Shown here piece after piece: positions 22,290 to 34,837 of a DNA stretch of 64,000 bases (within the stretch, counting starts at the first letter, position 1; the number at the start of each line of letters is the position of its first letter). The notes below the pieces were generated by a model. It had not been told where the DNA came from and did not search any database. It saw nothing but the letters and a program-made list of their open reading frames with translations. A program made the translations under genes and the position numbers. Source of the DNA: Rapana venosa (Eukaryota > Mollusca > Gastropoda > Neogastropoda > Muricidae); the NCBI GenBank assembly GCA_028751875.1, contig CM054135.1:3870448-3934447 (forward strand), read 5' to 3'.

Positions 22290-22660
22290 AGTTTAACTGT
22301 TCTCTAGCACAATATCAGCAACAAAGCGTAGATACAAAGAAACGGGTTTCCACATTATAAAAAAAAGACCCCAAACATGAACAAACAAAACACCCACAGG
22401 CAAAGATTAGGTTTAACTGTTCTCCAACACAATCTCAGTCACAAAGCATAACTTCAAAGAAACAGGTTTCCACATCATGAAAAAAGCACATGTCTTCAAA
22501 GATAAAGTCCGACTATCCTCTGGCACAATATCAGCAAAAAAGCATAGATCCAAAGAAATAGGTTTCCACATTATAAAAAAAGACCCCACACATGAAGATA
22601 AAGTCCAACCGTCATCTGGCACAACATCAGTCACAAATAAGTGTTCATCCAGACAAATAG
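22290..22660. repeat. Tandem repeat, ~95-120 bp unit, about 3.5 copies
   Basis: The phrase cacaatatcagcaacaaagc recurs as variants near 22308, 22429, 22523 and 22619. The first three are followed by 'caaagaaa.aggtttccacat'. Spacing is about 121, 94 and 96 bp. An apparent 129-codon frame here is only a translation of the repeat. Confidence 0.75.
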
Positions 22661-24225
22661 GGTTCTCTTTTGCTTTACAATCCAAACCAATCAAATGTTC
22701 AGTCACAATCATGCATCAAAGACAACACCCCAACCAACTGTCACTTCACCTACATCAGGGTGACCTAATATCTGGTCACGAAAGACAACGCAAATGCCCC
22801 ATAGCAACAAAGACCAGCACAGCCGTCAACTCAACCTATAAAGAGTTGCTACAAACAGCAGAATGACACAGACACACAAATTAAGCTTTCACCCAAACTC
22901 CGAAGAGTGGCCCAAGGCAAACAACAAAACAACACAGATGACACAGAATTAAACATAACTGAATACTACAAAACAAACAACAACTGTCAACTTCTACTAC
23001 AAGGAGCTTGCACAAAGCTAACACTGTGTGAACATAGAACATAGACTTCAGTGTCACCTGAAGGTTCATGCAAAGCCACAAATAGGCAGCTGGTCAGACG
23101 AACTAACCCTGACATATTAGGCTACTCCTAACCTTAAGAGTAATGTGATCAGCACTCACATTCAAAAACTACAATTTACAATGAATATTTTCCTGTGATA
23201 AGTAACACATTAGTGACCAAATAAAGCTCAACCAAAGGCCAGACAATTAATCTACAATCAGGTTAAGCACAAAAACCAATTGTATGGCTAAACCTTGCTG
23301 CCAAACAACCCCCAAATAGCACTGACTTCCTGGAAACAATAGACACTACCCACTGGCAACCTTCACCTAATGAACTTAAATTTATCTGTTAGGGAACCAT
23401 ACCAATTGCAGCCTTCACCTGCTAACTTCAATTTAACCTAGACAGGATTTTTTTTTCAGAACACACAAAGGGCTTTGTAAGGGTCATGACAAATCCCACA
23501 GCACAAGATGTAAACCAAAAACTTAAAAAATCTCAAAATCTAACAGCAAAAACAAGGTTATGATTACCTTATAGAATCTCAATCTCCAAGTGCCTACTTC
23601 CTAGACCAGAATCAATATCTATTCCCTCTAACTTATGTAAGTATGCAACTGAAAATGAAGGAAGTATCAGGTCCCACAACAGGTGTCGAAAGCTCATGAT
23701 TAGCCTTAGTGTATCTTCTCATAAACTTATGTTCGAACCAATTAGACTAGGTCCAATAGGTTCTCCTTGAAAATTAACACCTTAACCTAACCTATGCTAA
23801 AATCCACAAATGTCCTGAATCTCATCCAGCACAAAAAAACAAATCCACCTACTTCAGCTGTTTACGCTTAGAGTACTAAATACCACTCGAAAAACCTAGT
23901 CCACTAGACCAAAATATACCTAACAGTACAGCTAACCAAGACTTGCAATCACACATGTTTTCCAACATAACCAAACACAACCCAATGCAACATATAAAAA
24001 ATCCTAAACAAACACAGTCTCACCAAGTGCAAGACCCCCCCCCCACCCCCTGCAAAAAAACCATGCTAATCTAACCTAAGTACTCCACAGCTCCACCATT
24101 TGTGTCACCTGCTATTGGGGTGATATACAAAGCCCCCTTTTCACCCTATCCCATTCTATTGCAGACAAACAAAGCAAAGTCAAAAAGCAATATTTAAGAA
24201 TGTTATACAATACTTTTCCCCACCT
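22661..24225. other. Unassigned A/C-rich stretch
   Basis: No gene or conserved motif recognised on either strand. Bases 23400-23490 resemble 25395-25475 (shared 'aatttaacctagacagga' and 'gtcatgac/gtcatgat'), which suggests a second relic of the LTR-like repeat at 24688-25475. A C-run lies at about 24033-24043. Confidence 0.45.
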
Positions 24226-24229
24226 CACC

Positions 24230-24687
24230 TATCCCGTTGTCCCTTGCACCGTGGGGGCACTAATAACAATTTTGCAACCAGCTTTCTCCATTCCCCATGG
24301 TTCTCTGCTTTCTGTAGCAATTCATTCCACTCAAGGCCAGTCAACTCTCTGATGTAGTCTTCCCATCATTTTCTCCGTTTCCCTCATTGTCTGCCTCTTT
24401 GTACTGTTTCCTGTTGGACAGTCTTGGCCAGTCCAGATGTTCATGTGACATGCCCAAACCACTTTAGTTTTCATCTTTTCACTGAAGTCAGAAGTTCTTC
24501 ATGTGGTCTGATAGCATTTTTAATTCTGACCTTCACTTCCTCATTAGTGATATGATCTGTGTATAAAATACCAAGAAGTTTGTAAAAGCCCCTCATCTTC
24601 ATTGCCTGTATCTTTTTTCAATATCTGCTGTTATGGTCCATGTTTAACACGTGTACAAAAATATCGATATGATCAGGAAACACATTT
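24230..24687 (-). mobile_element. RTE-like LINE 3' fragment (old)
   Basis: Minus-strand decayed C-terminal region of an RTE-type ORF2. It has 'YKLLGILYTDHITNEEV', then 'HEELLTSVKR', 'KLKWFGHVT' and a degraded Gly/Arg-rich block. The 3' end near 24230 carries the family phrase 'ccgtgggggcac' on +. Similar to 34838-35205 and 36006-36834. Confidence 0.75.
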
Positions 24688-25475
24688 CGTGCTCCTTGAG
24701 GGATTGTGGCTAAACCCCCACCCATTCCCACTCTATCTTCCAGACAACAACAAACACAGAACATAGACGAAAAAATTCCAGATTTTACTGTTCACATCTC
24801 AAAACAATCACATCAGACAAATACCTAAAACCCAATTTCACACACACACAGATTCAATTTACATCCACACTCTAAATCCTAACTTTATAATCCCCTCCCC
24901 TCTTCTCCACAGTTCTAAAACCAGCTTGAGGAATGTTCCCCTCCCACATCCCTCACAGTCACAACTACGTTTCCACACACTGGTACTAATGGGTAACTCA
25001 GGGCAGGCTGAAGTCCTCAAGGAGGGTCACGGGTGGACTGGAAGCAGGGAGAAGGGAAACGGGTCCGTGGTAAAAAGAGATGGGTCCAGGGGATAAAGGG
25101 GGATGGGATTTCTAGAGGGTCAAAGACAAGCCGTCGGTGACTCTTCAGGGCACACCAGGCTGTACCCTCTCTAGGCACAACTCTACTACTGGAGGCACCC
25201 ACAGGAACTGTCACTGGAAGGAAATAAGGTGCACTCTAGCACCACAGGACAGATTTTGACCAGACGGACAGCACAAATGAAGAGTTAAGACTGGGTTCTC
25301 AGGAGCCTGAACTACTTCAAGATGACTGCTCCCTCTGCTCTCCAAGTAGGACACAACACCACGTGGCACCCAACAACCGGCTCTGGAACTGCAACCTTTG
25401 CCTGCTAACCTCAATTTAACCTAGACAGGAAACGGCTTTTATTTCAATACACACAAAAGTGGTCATGATTGTTGT
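24688..25475 (-). repeat. LTR relic, inverted relative to the solo LTR at 55065
   Basis: The reverse complement shares long segments with 55065-56825. Examples are the stretch around 'ggtgtgccctgaagagtc', 'gaccctccttgagg', 'gtagttcaggctcctg', and the terminal 'gggggtttagcca'. It is shorter (about 790 bp against 1,761 bp), so internal parts are deleted. One end still reads TGTCAC on the minus strand near 25475. The other end is degraded. Confidence 0.65.
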
Positions 25476-25579
25476 GACAGGCTTGTCAAAATGCCTTATG
25501 ATCTTTAAAAAAAAGTCCTGGTTTCAACTGTCACTTTGTGTTATCATAAAACTTTCTAGAAAGAAAATTTTTTTATTCA

Positions 25580-26830
25580 GCTTTTCAGGAATATGAGCAA
25601 TGGTAATCTAGGCATTAATAATTTTGTTCTTCACTACTGCCAAATTTCTTTTGTCACTTCCGTACATTCATGAGAATGAGAACACCTTCCTCCATGATTT
25701 TATTTGGTACACTGCACAAATGTTATCAGAGAACATTTTGACATGCCTGTTATATTTCACTTTTAAAGTTTTCAAAGCAAGTGCCATTGCCAGTAACTCT
25801 AAAACATTGATGTGATTTTTTTTTCACATCATCTCTCTCCAGTGTGAATAGTGCCACATATAGCTCTCCAACCATCATTTAATGAAGCATTCTGATTTCT
25901 ATTGAGGGATCATCCTTTTAAGAGGGAAGGTAACTATTACAATATTGTCAATCCACCATTATAATTCCTTTTTTCTTTCACTGAAAAGAAACATTAATGC
26001 TTCAAAATTTCATTTGTAACATTTTAGAGCCTTTCATTTCTCTTTTTCTAACTGTCTATAGTGGAGGGAGCCCTGCTGTGCTGCTGGAAAGGCTGACACA
26101 AACTTATCAATTACTTATGCTAATTGCCTGGTTGTGTATGCACTCTTCCTTAGCAATAGCCTAAACAAGCTGTCTTTAGTTTTGCTCCCTTTCTTCCAGC
26201 AAAGTGATATTCATTTTCTTTGAGGTCAACTAAAGACTTTTCTACTTTAACTTTGGGTTGGATCAAGGGCTGATTTCTTAGCATGTTGTTATGAAACCTA
26301 TAGATTTAAACATTGAGCAGTTTTGTTAATATTTTCTTGACACTCTTCTCTGCTTTCTCGTTGGAAGTAGGAGTTGTTTATGAAAGATGCTGACATACAA
26401 TCATGTTTTCTAAAACCTGCATATACAGGCTTTATGAGTTATGGAAAATATCTAGAACATAAAGACAATCCATTTAGGAAACAAGTGAACTGATAGACTT
26501 GACCTCTTCATGAGAATTTGAATAACAATTTCTGACATTCCTCAGCTAGTGGTACTGAATAGTAAGCATGTCGTCAAGTCCACAGATGTTTGTTACAGCC
26601 TTTTCTAATCATTTTTGTGGCTGAAATCAAATCTTTCATTTTAAAATGTTAGTATTCTTTTTACTTTTTATTGACATTTTCAGGTTAAATCATTATGTAG
26701 GAACTGTCGAGTTTTGGTATCATAAATAAAGGGAATATTACCTCTGCTTCTTTATGAAGTTTTTTTCTACCACTCCCATTATCAACAGTTCTGAGAATTC
26801 TTTATCTATTTCCTCATACAAGTTTCCCTG
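25580..26830 (-). pseudogene. DIRS-like RT-RNase H region, decayed
   Basis: Read in shifting frames: the RT entry (near 26740-26830, 'EIDKEFSELLIMGVVEK'), the block 'VYQFTCLPNGLS' (about 26480-26515), the downstream 'KPVYAGFRKH' with a degraded catalytic box, and then the RNase H block 'NHINVLELLAMA' (about 25775-25810). At least six frame changes or stops. Confidence 0.7.
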
Positions 26831-27794
26831 ATCCTGATTTTTTGGTGTTACCTTTGTCTGAATTTCTTGATTTAAAAAAAATTATCTTGGCTCCTCTTAC
26901 CATCTATGAGGTAAACTCACATGATGTTCACTTTTTGTACTCTGGCAAAAAGAGTTTTAATCTTCCATTAGTAAATGTCTTTTCTTTAGTTTTTATATTA
27001 CAAAGTATTACCTTTTTGTCCTGGGATTTCAGTGTTTTCACTGTCTTTAGTCTCGTTCAGGTCTGGTCTGCCACATGCAATGGGTCCTTGTGCCACCTTG
27101 ACCTCTGTTGGCTATTTGGATCCTGCCTCTGTTCCATCCTTGGCCTCTTTCTCTCTAGTTTATCCGGTCCCCATCTTTTAGCATACTTCACACTACAGTT
27201 AGTATGTACCAATGATTATTCCAGTTTACTGGCAGGGTAAGTAGCAGAAAGGGAGGATTTTAAATTATCACCAAACAGAAACTATGTTACATTTATGTCA
27301 CTAGAAGCCAGTTTATATATTTTTGTTCATGTTTTGTCCATTCAGAACAATAATCCCAATCAATGGACAAATTATGAGAAATACTCATTATCAAGAATAC
27401 TACATCCATAATGTCTTTCAAATCATTCTTGTTTTCTTGTGATATTTTATCAGAAAACCATCAGACACTTTTAGTAAAGCATACGTAGCTCTGATCACCT
27501 TCTTCTGTGCCATGTTTGCTTTAAGGTGTGGCGGCTCGGATGCATGATCCATTAGCTACCAGATTTCTGAGGTGGCTTTGGGCACATGGACTGCACTATT
27601 TTCTGGCCACTTCTGTTTTTCAATTTTTTTCTTTTATTTCATCTTCAGTCCATTTTTTTTTCAAAAATAGAAGGACATAGCTCATCTTCTGATTTGTACT
27701 CCATTCCTATTTCTTTCAGAGTGTCATTGAATTGGTATGATTTTGATTTGGGGTTTCAGGCACTTTTATTTTTTCTACTTCATCTTCTGTGATA

Positions 27795-28535
27795 TCCTTG
27801 TCCTGCCACTCCCACACCACTCATCCCAATCTCCCCACCACTCCATACCCAGGTTCATTATGTTTCATTCCCAGGGTCAGAAGTCCACAGGAAGCCCATC
27901 GATTTAAAGCTGCCATGGGGCTAACAGCGAAAGGGGCCCTTCACTGCCACTGGATCACTTTGGTGGTGTTCAGAGGTGCCTGTTCTGAGCTAACGAATGA
28001 AGGACACCACCGACTAAACCACTACTAACGACAGTATTAGCTAAGTCATGAAGCTGGACTGAGTAAGTTGTCCATCTGAGGTGGCAAACACCACAACATC
28101 TCTCCAAATACCATCCCCCACGAACCTCCAACCGCAAAGGCTTTGACAACAAACTCACAACAGACACAAAAGTGTTTGGGGAAACCAAATCTGAGGTCAC
28201 CATGAGACCAGAGCATCTGAGACCACCGAATCAGAGGCAATATTTTTATTGCATTGATAATTACAATAAGGATAACCTAATGATGTTGCTGTGGAAGTGC
28301 ACATGCTTTGAGACTACTTGACAGGGCTCTACTCTATGCTTACTATCACTCTCAAACTCACATATGTATAGTGGATGAAGCTTGACTGTGTGGTCCAAGA
28401 TGTTCCACTGAGCCCACAGCACACTCAGTCTGGGTAGGAGCCGGCCAGCCCCTAAAATCCTTTCGACTCTTATGGGATTTAAATCTGCGACCTTCCAGTC
28501 AAAAACCCCAAGGCTCTAACAAGTGCGCAATGGTA
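27795..28535 (-). mobile_element. Long tRNA-derived SINE, copy 2
   Basis: Matches copies at 13770-14577 and 29095-29856 along its length (shared 'cccagggtcagaagtccaca', 'ggacaccaccgactaa', 'cgaccttccagtc'). The head at 28490-28535 is degraded. It is inserted in the DIRS relic. Confidence 0.7.
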
Positions 28536-28900
28536 GCTGGTGGGCTTGATACTTTGTCCTCCCCTTTTAGAAGACTGTCAGTCTGGTCTTCCATGTTTTT
28601 GTCCTTGTCCTTTTGAGGAATTGAAATACGGTATTCCTCATCCAAAGAATCACCTTCTTGTTCTAAATTCTATCATTGTGGCGAGTAATCATTGTCTTCT
28701 TCACCTTTACTATACTTTCTCTTTCTCCTCTTGACAAGAGTCTTGCCTCTGCACTGGTCCCTCCAACTCAGTACCCTCAAAATTTAAAGACTTTGTTTCT
28801 TCATGTCTTCACAATCCATGGCTGGGATTGACAGTCATGTGTCAAGTAGTATTGATATTTGAGGCCTTTCCCTCATTCCAATTCAAGAGGTTTTTTCTTG

Positions 28901-29094
28901 ACTAGTTCGGTTACCAGGGCAAATTAGCAAGAATTTTTAATTAGAATTTGCAGTCTGGCCCATGACCATGATTTACAATGTGTAAAAGAATATAACATCT
29001 GAGATTATTTAATAATGTGGGAATGTAAATTTTAATAATACAACCAACCTGTCAGTTCACATGTTGTTGATATTCAACATTTTTTTGGTTGCTG
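28901..29094. other. Unassigned intronic stretch
   Basis: AT-rich, nothing recognised. Probably flanking or decayed element sequence between two SINE copies. Confidence 0.4.
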
Positions 29095-29856
29095 TCTCAT
29101 ATTCTGTGACATTCCCCGTCCTGCTGTTCCCACGCCGCTCATCCTAATCTCCCCGCCACAGCCATACCCAGATTCGTTACGTCTCATCCTCAGGGTCGGA
29201 AGTCCAAAGGGAGACCATCAGTATCAGGCCGCGTGGGGCCACCAGCAAGAGGAGCCCTGCACTGCTGCTGGTCACTTTTGTGCCTGTTCTGAGCTAACAT
29301 ACGCAGGACACCGCCTACTAAGCCCCCTACTAACGACAGTATTGGCTCAGTCACGGAGCTAGACTGAGCGAGTTGCCCACCTGAGGTGGTAACCACCACA
29401 ACGTCCCTCCAACGACCGTCCCCTGCGAACCTCCAACCCCAAAGGCTATGACACAAACTCACCGAATTAGAGGCAGTTTTTTAATTGCATGATGATCAAT
29501 GACAATGAGGATGACGTAACGCTGCTGTTGTGTAAGTGCATATGCTTTGAGACTACTTGACAGGGTTGTACTCTACGCTTATTATCATGATATATCCCGG
29601 CGTCAACCGGGCCCGAGATATTCAGACACCTGCAGTGTTGGTCAGGTAGTTTGAGCGACACTCTCAAACTCGCATCCGTTAAGTTGATGAAGCTTGACTG
29701 CGTGGTCCCAGTCTTTCCACTGATCCCACAGCACACTCTCTCTGGGTAGAAGCCGGCCGGAGTCCGAAAATTCCCTATGACTCTTATGGGAATCGATCCC
29801 GCGACCTTCCAGTCCGTAACACAAGGCGCTAACCACTGCGCCATGGCGGCTGGTTA
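29095..29856 (-). mobile_element. Long tRNA-derived SINE, copy 3 (best head)
   Basis: The minus strand begins near 29856 with an A-box-like 'ATGGCGCAGTGGTTAGCGC' and, 35-40 bases on, a B-box-like 'GGGATCGATTCCC'. This is the internal RNA polymerase III promoter of a tRNA-derived SINE. About 700 bp of body follow, matching the other two copies, and the 3' end is at about 29095. A 125-codon frame inside this copy has no homologous open frame in the other copies and is not called as a gene. Confidence 0.8.
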
Positions 29857-30480
29857 TATTCAACAATTGTTTGGGGAGCATGAAAATTTCTTTTCAATGG
29901 TTACCACAAGTAAAATTATAGAATTTGGCTACCATGACACATGCGCATCTTACCAATCATGCAATCTGGGTAAACTGCATGAAATGGAAATATATGAATC
30001 CCTATGAAATGTATTCTTTTTGTAATTGAGAGAAATACTTGATTTTGGGAAACCTGGTGGAACTATAACAGAATGCTCATTTTTTGGCCACTAACTTTCT
30101 GTGTGGTGTTACATTTGCTGCCCATGTGGCTGAATATGAATGTCTGCAAACATTCACACCGTCACTCAGTACCATTCTGTGACTTCTGAGTTACAAATAT
30201 TACAAAGATTGTTTCTTAGTTACACCCACTCCTTTTAAGAAATTGTTTGTGTCAATGCATCTATGTATAATGTTTAAAAAATATGATATAATATAAGTGA
30301 TCTGAAGACACTCAGAAACATATTTTTGATTGATTTGAACATTTAGCATTTCTTTCACTCTGTAAAGCATTTTTGCTAAACTATTAATACACAATCACAT
30401 AATGATTTTGATCCTTTCAACACTAATATCATTTTTAGACAAAAATACATTAACGTATTTGTTATCACCGATTCCTATGT
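29857..30480. other. Unassigned AT-rich intronic stretch
   Basis: No coding motif or repeat recognised on either strand. Confidence 0.5.
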
Positions 30481-30730
30481 TTGATTTATATGTCTATTCA
30501 GCCAATGCTATTTTCTATCTATTTACAGTGTGTTTTGCTTTGGACTGTCCATATGTCATAAACTTCCTATTTTCTACTGTAAAGTGTGCTATACATTATC
30601 CATCGTTGATTTATGTGTCTATTCAGCCAACGCTATTTTCTATCTATTAATAATGTGTTTTGCATTGGACTGTTCAAATGTCATAAAATTCCCATTTTTT
30701 ACCATAAAGTGTACTATATCTGCCAATATT
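30481..30730. repeat. Tandem duplication, 125-bp unit
   Basis: Two units start ttgatttatatgtctattca (30481) and ttgatttatgtgtctattca (30606). They align through 'gctattttctatctatt', 'tgttttgc.ttggactgt' and 'catttttaccataaagtgt'-like text. About 85% identical by eye. Confidence 0.85.
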
Positions 30731-30973
30731 GATCCATGCAGGTTTTTTTAAAAATACATTTTCCCCACATACTTTCTATTGCTTAAAATAATTGTCTCTA
30801 CTCACAGTTCGTAGGAGTTACTGCAATCAACTGTTTAGAAATAGAAATAATAATAATAATATATGGAAATTATAGAGCGCTATATTTTGCAATTACCAAT
30901 CAGAGCGCTTCCATTCAATTTGCTCCTACACAAGCAACCAACAATGATTAACAATATTCTAACAAATTCAAAT

Positions 30974-31108
<135 letters not shown>

Positions 31109-31552
31109 AGGTTGTACATTTCAGCAGGGTGATAGAATTTTGGCTTTTAAAGACAGGATCAGGTATGAGATGAAACAAGAGGGGAAAATCTTAGGTTTGA
31201 AATAAGTATGTTTTGAGGCTGGATTTAAAGCTGTCGTAAGTAGGCTTTTCACGAAGGGAGAGGGGGGGTGGGGGTCATTCCAGATTGATGGACCAGAAAT
31301 AGAGAAAGAGCAACGGCCAACAGTGGATTGGTTGAATCTAGGTATTCATAAGCCCATGGTATCTGCAGCAGAGTGAAGGGAACGAGAAGGAGTGTACAGG
31401 TGAAGACATTCACAGAGATATGAGGGTGCTGTTTTGTGGAGACATTTGTAACAGAGGGTACTGATCTTATACTTTATTCTCTGTGGCACAGGCAACCAGT
31501 GGAGAAATTGCAGGAGTGGAGTAATATGCTCAGACTTTTTTCTTTTTGAGGA

Positions 31553-32110
31553 CTAATCGAGCTGCAGAGTTGTGTATGCGTTGAAGGAGTGGATAGATGA
31601 TGCTGGCAGACCAGCCAAAAGAGACTTACAATAGTTCAGACATGAAAAAATAAGAGATGTGACAAGTTTGGATGTTGTATCAGTGGACAAGTACTTTCGG
31701 ATTGCACTTATACGCCGTAATTGATAAGAGCAGGACTGGCAGGTCTGGGTGATACATTTTTGCATAGAGAGTGTGTTGTCAATAACAACACCTAGATACT
31801 TAACTGCAGTGGATAGCGGAACTGATGTATTGCCAAATTCTATTGAATCTGTTGTGATGGAAGAGAGTTTGTGTTTGGTCTCTATAATCATGGCTTCGGT
31901 TTTATCTGCATTTAGCTGTAACTTGTTTTGTATCATTCAGTTTTGAATGTCTTGAAGGCAAAGTGACATATTTGTCAAGAGAGAAGGCAGAATTTCAGGA
32001 GTGTCACTGCTTTTAATCTGAGAGTCATCAGCGTAGAAATGATGGTTGATCTGGTGACGATTTATTATGTATGAGAGTCCATATATACTGTGAATTATTT
32101 TGGTTCCATA
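31553..32110 (-). pseudogene. LINE C1 reverse transcriptase C-terminal part
   Basis: Two minus-strand segments, 31937-32110 and 31553-31936, are separated by a stop. They carry 'YADDSQ', 'KTEAMI' and 'YLGVVIDNTLSM', then 'SCSYQLRRISAIRKYLS'. The 5' part of the RT and the endonuclease are absent. Confidence 0.75.
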
Positions 32111-32530
32111 TTTTGCAATACATTCAAAACATATGAAGCTGAACACTGTAGTAGTCTTCCATTTATGACTTATCTGCATTTTTCATAGCCATGTTAAGTA
32201 TAGTGAATTTGCAAATGTTTGCGATTCTGTTAACCCTAGCCTACCATTTTTAATACGATTATGTTGTGTTTTTCTACTCATGTTGTCCTGTTTATCACGC
32301 CATACAAACATATAACAACACTTTTGGAAGGGTTCAAAAACTTTTCTGGCAGATTTTAGAGGTATGAGCCATAAGTAAATCAGGTTTGACAGAATAAGCA
32401 AACTTAATATGGACACTCTGCCTACAGGTGTTACCTGTCTTTTGATCAAGATTTCAAATTTTTGTTTCTCGCCTTTTTTTTCAGAATGACTTGTAAGGAA
32501 AGGTTTGTAAATAGTTTGTTAACGAAATTA
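32111..32530 (-). mobile_element. L1/Tx1-like LINE fragment
   Basis: Minus-strand segment encoding 'VTPVGRVSILSLLILSNL' and 'FEPFQKCCYMFVWRDKQD', the conserved region downstream of the RT in L1/Tx1-type ORF2 (compare 'LTPLGRV..IKSLLLPKL'). It abuts the 5' end of LINE C1, which may have inserted into it. Confidence 0.6.
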
Positions 32531-33870
32531 TTACTGTTTTGAAATTTGGTTGATTCCACTTCACTATATCAATGTTGTTCATGTAGCAAATTTCTGAATT
32601 TGTATTGCTTCCTAACAAATCAGAGATGTTTTCCCCAAATTATCTCTTACCTATTGTTCCAATGAGCAAGTTACATCAAATATTGTTACGTGCAGCATCA
32701 CAGTCAATTGGATGCTGGCATTAACAGACTGCAGGCAAACTAAGTGAGCCATTCTTCAGTGTGTATATGTGTATATATGTTATTGTTAGCATAAGTAATT
32801 TTGATCCGTAAACATTATACAATAAGCTTCAGGTGAGCAAACTTTATATTTAAATATTATATGTGTCCATTGTGATATAGGATATAATACAATAATTGCA
32901 TTTTGGTTACAGTGACTCCAGAGCTGGTTGCTGCAAAGAAGAGGGCCATTAGTGCTAATTATAAGTTGTGATTATCAGCAGCCGTGTAGGTGTTGTATGT
33001 TTATAATAGAAAGTGTTTTAGAATATTTTATCTTCCCATGTGTTGCGGTAATACTTCACCTGTGTTTGCTTGCCTGTATGTCATTTGACAATATTTTAAT
33101 GCTATTTATGTCCAGTATTGACAAGGGAAAAACTTGTGAAGAGGGAATCACTGATGCAAATGCTGGGGACAATGCACATTTGAGTCAATTTGAAAAGTTT
33201 TCGAAACTTAAGAAACCTGCATAGTCTTCTAGCTACCTAAAACCAAGACAAAGAACTGGTCACACCTATGCTATTGTGTGTGTGTGGGGGGGGGGGGGGG
33301 GAGGCAGAAGGGGAGATTTTCTCTCTGAGAAAGACAAGAAATCTATTATGCTATATATAGAATCTTGGTCAGCAGAGACGAAGTGTACATGTGTACTAAA
33401 GGTAAGCAGATCATCAAGAACAGAAAAACTAGAGCTATTAGATACATCATCTCATGATAAAATAAAAGATCATGCAGATGATGCCTACCTATTGAATGTT
33501 TGAAGGATGACTTATTAAAGCTACTGGCTCCAAACTGCTTTAAAAAAAAAAATTTAAATGATTTGAAAGATGACTAGTACTCAATATCATTTAGAAAAGA
33601 ACACAGGAAATTTCTTAAGTTTGAGTGGAGCGATGAGCTCTAGCAATTTAGCTGCATGTCATGCAGACTGGCTCTGACACCACAGAAGTTCACAAAGCTA
33701 ATGAATGCTGTCTTTGCTATCTTGCGAGAGAAAGGCCACTTCTCAGCTGCATTACTAGAGATTCAATTTTATCAGCAATGATGACAATGTCCTGTACTTC
33801 TATTGTTTCTGATGAAGTAAACCTGGTAAAGTCTTTTAAAAGCCTCTGGCATCATTGTACACCCAAGTAA
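32531..33870. other. Unassigned intronic stretch with a G16 run
   Basis: A 16-base G homopolymer lies at 33286-33301 after a short (TG)n. Several short open frames on + (for example 32928-33224 and 33661-33870) show no recognisable domain. Some may be decayed DIRS ORF1 sequence ahead of the RT relic that starts near 33870, but I cannot demonstrate it. Confidence 0.4.
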
Positions 33871-34790
33871 GTCAAGGTCGGAACCAACACACCACATTCA
33901 ATACCTTGGTGCAATAATTAATTCAGAACCATTGTCATTGATCCTGACCTCTGAGAAGATAATTGACATGAATACTCGCTGTCTTAAAATTGTTAAGGGA
34001 GTGGTGATAACAATTTGAAAATTAACAAGAGTGGTTGGAAAAATAGTTGTCACCTTTCCCACAGACTTATGACCCTTTGCATTACAGACAGATGGAGCCT
34101 AAACAATAGGTTGCACTGGTATGGAATGGAGGAAATTTTAACAGCCACATGACATCATTTCAAGCCAAAGCACAGTTGCTTCCTAATACTGAGTCAGTTT
34201 ACAATGTTATCCACAAAAAAGTCCGGGAAATTATACTGACCTCTGATGTGTCACATTTTAGGTGGGGGTTTGCATGTAAATACACCAGATCTGGTGGGAA
34301 ATGGTTTTCTGAATAATGATATTTTATATAAATTATCTTGCACTGAAAGTTGTATTCTTTGTATTGACATATTTTTGTACCCAGATTTGTGGGAAGCATC
34401 TTTTCATTATGAATGGTAATACAACTGCTGTAGCATGCATTAACCGTATGGGAACAAGCCATTCTGACTCATATAATTTACGGTGCAAAAATATTGAACA
34501 GTGTTGTCTACAGTGCTATTAACTCTGCAAGCAGTGCTCTCTATGCATATTTATCCTTACGAGATGGATAATCATTAGGTACCCTGTTGTCTGTAAACTA
34601 GAGAAAGGATTGCTTGAAAGGAGACCTTCTTTGCTGAAATATTGTGACACTTGAGGTGTGGACATCCTATTCAAATATCTTGTTTGATCCTATTAGCTCA
34701 GCTGCACTTGAAATAACTGATATTAAAAACTTGCATGCTGCGTATGTTCATTCTCTGTTAAATTGCTAATTTCTGCTGGTTCTGTGTCAA
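33870..34790 (+). mobile_element. DIRS-like retroelement relic 2 (RT end to recombinase start)
   Basis: Plus-strand frames encode 'HHIQYLGAIINSEPLSL' (about 33888-33940) and 'LKIVKGVV', the RT C-terminal region. The RNase H start 'LTSDVSHF' lies near 34238-34262. The region around 34380-34470 (RNase H middle) and 34600-34690 (start of the recombinase) aligns closely at DNA level with relic 1 (10880-11350), for example 'cctctgatgtgtcacat'. Heavily decayed. Confidence 0.7.
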
Positions 34791-34837
34791 CACCTAGGCT
34801 TGTTCTCTTCAGTTTACTGAAAAAGTTCAATACACAC

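Larger units (their letters stand above)
25560..28900 (-). mobile_element. DIRS-like retroelement relic 4 (ORF1, RT, RNase H), with SINE insertion
   Basis: Minus-strand relic. Bases 28540-28800 encode a charged segment ('KRRKRKYSKGEEDNDY') and 27000-27790 a decayed ORF1-like region. Bases 26330-26830 carry RT phrases ('RGQVYQFTCLPNGLS', 'AYYSVPLAEECQKL'), and 25925-26200 the RT end ('HYRQLEKEK'). Bases 25580-25925 carry RNase H ('HINVLELLAMALALKTL', 'VKMFSDNICAV'). This order and the 'LPNGLS' and 'HINVLEL' blocks match DIRS-type elements. The recombinase end is missing, and an LTR relic lies there instead. The SINE at 27795-28535 splits ORF1. Confidence 0.7.

Noticed and set aside
22477..22866. 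129-codon plus-strand frame as a host exon
   Set aside because: Most of it is the translation of tandem repeat units. No conserved motif or splice context.
26842..27240. 132-codon hydrophobic plus-strand frame as a membrane protein
   Set aside because: It overlaps the minus-strand DIRS ORF1/RT relic. Its hydrophobicity reflects T-rich antisense sequence, and there is no family match.
32928..33224. 98-codon plus-strand frame with a hydrophobic centre as a small gene
   Set aside because: No start context, domain or splice evidence, and it lies within the receptor intron among element relics. Left as unassigned.
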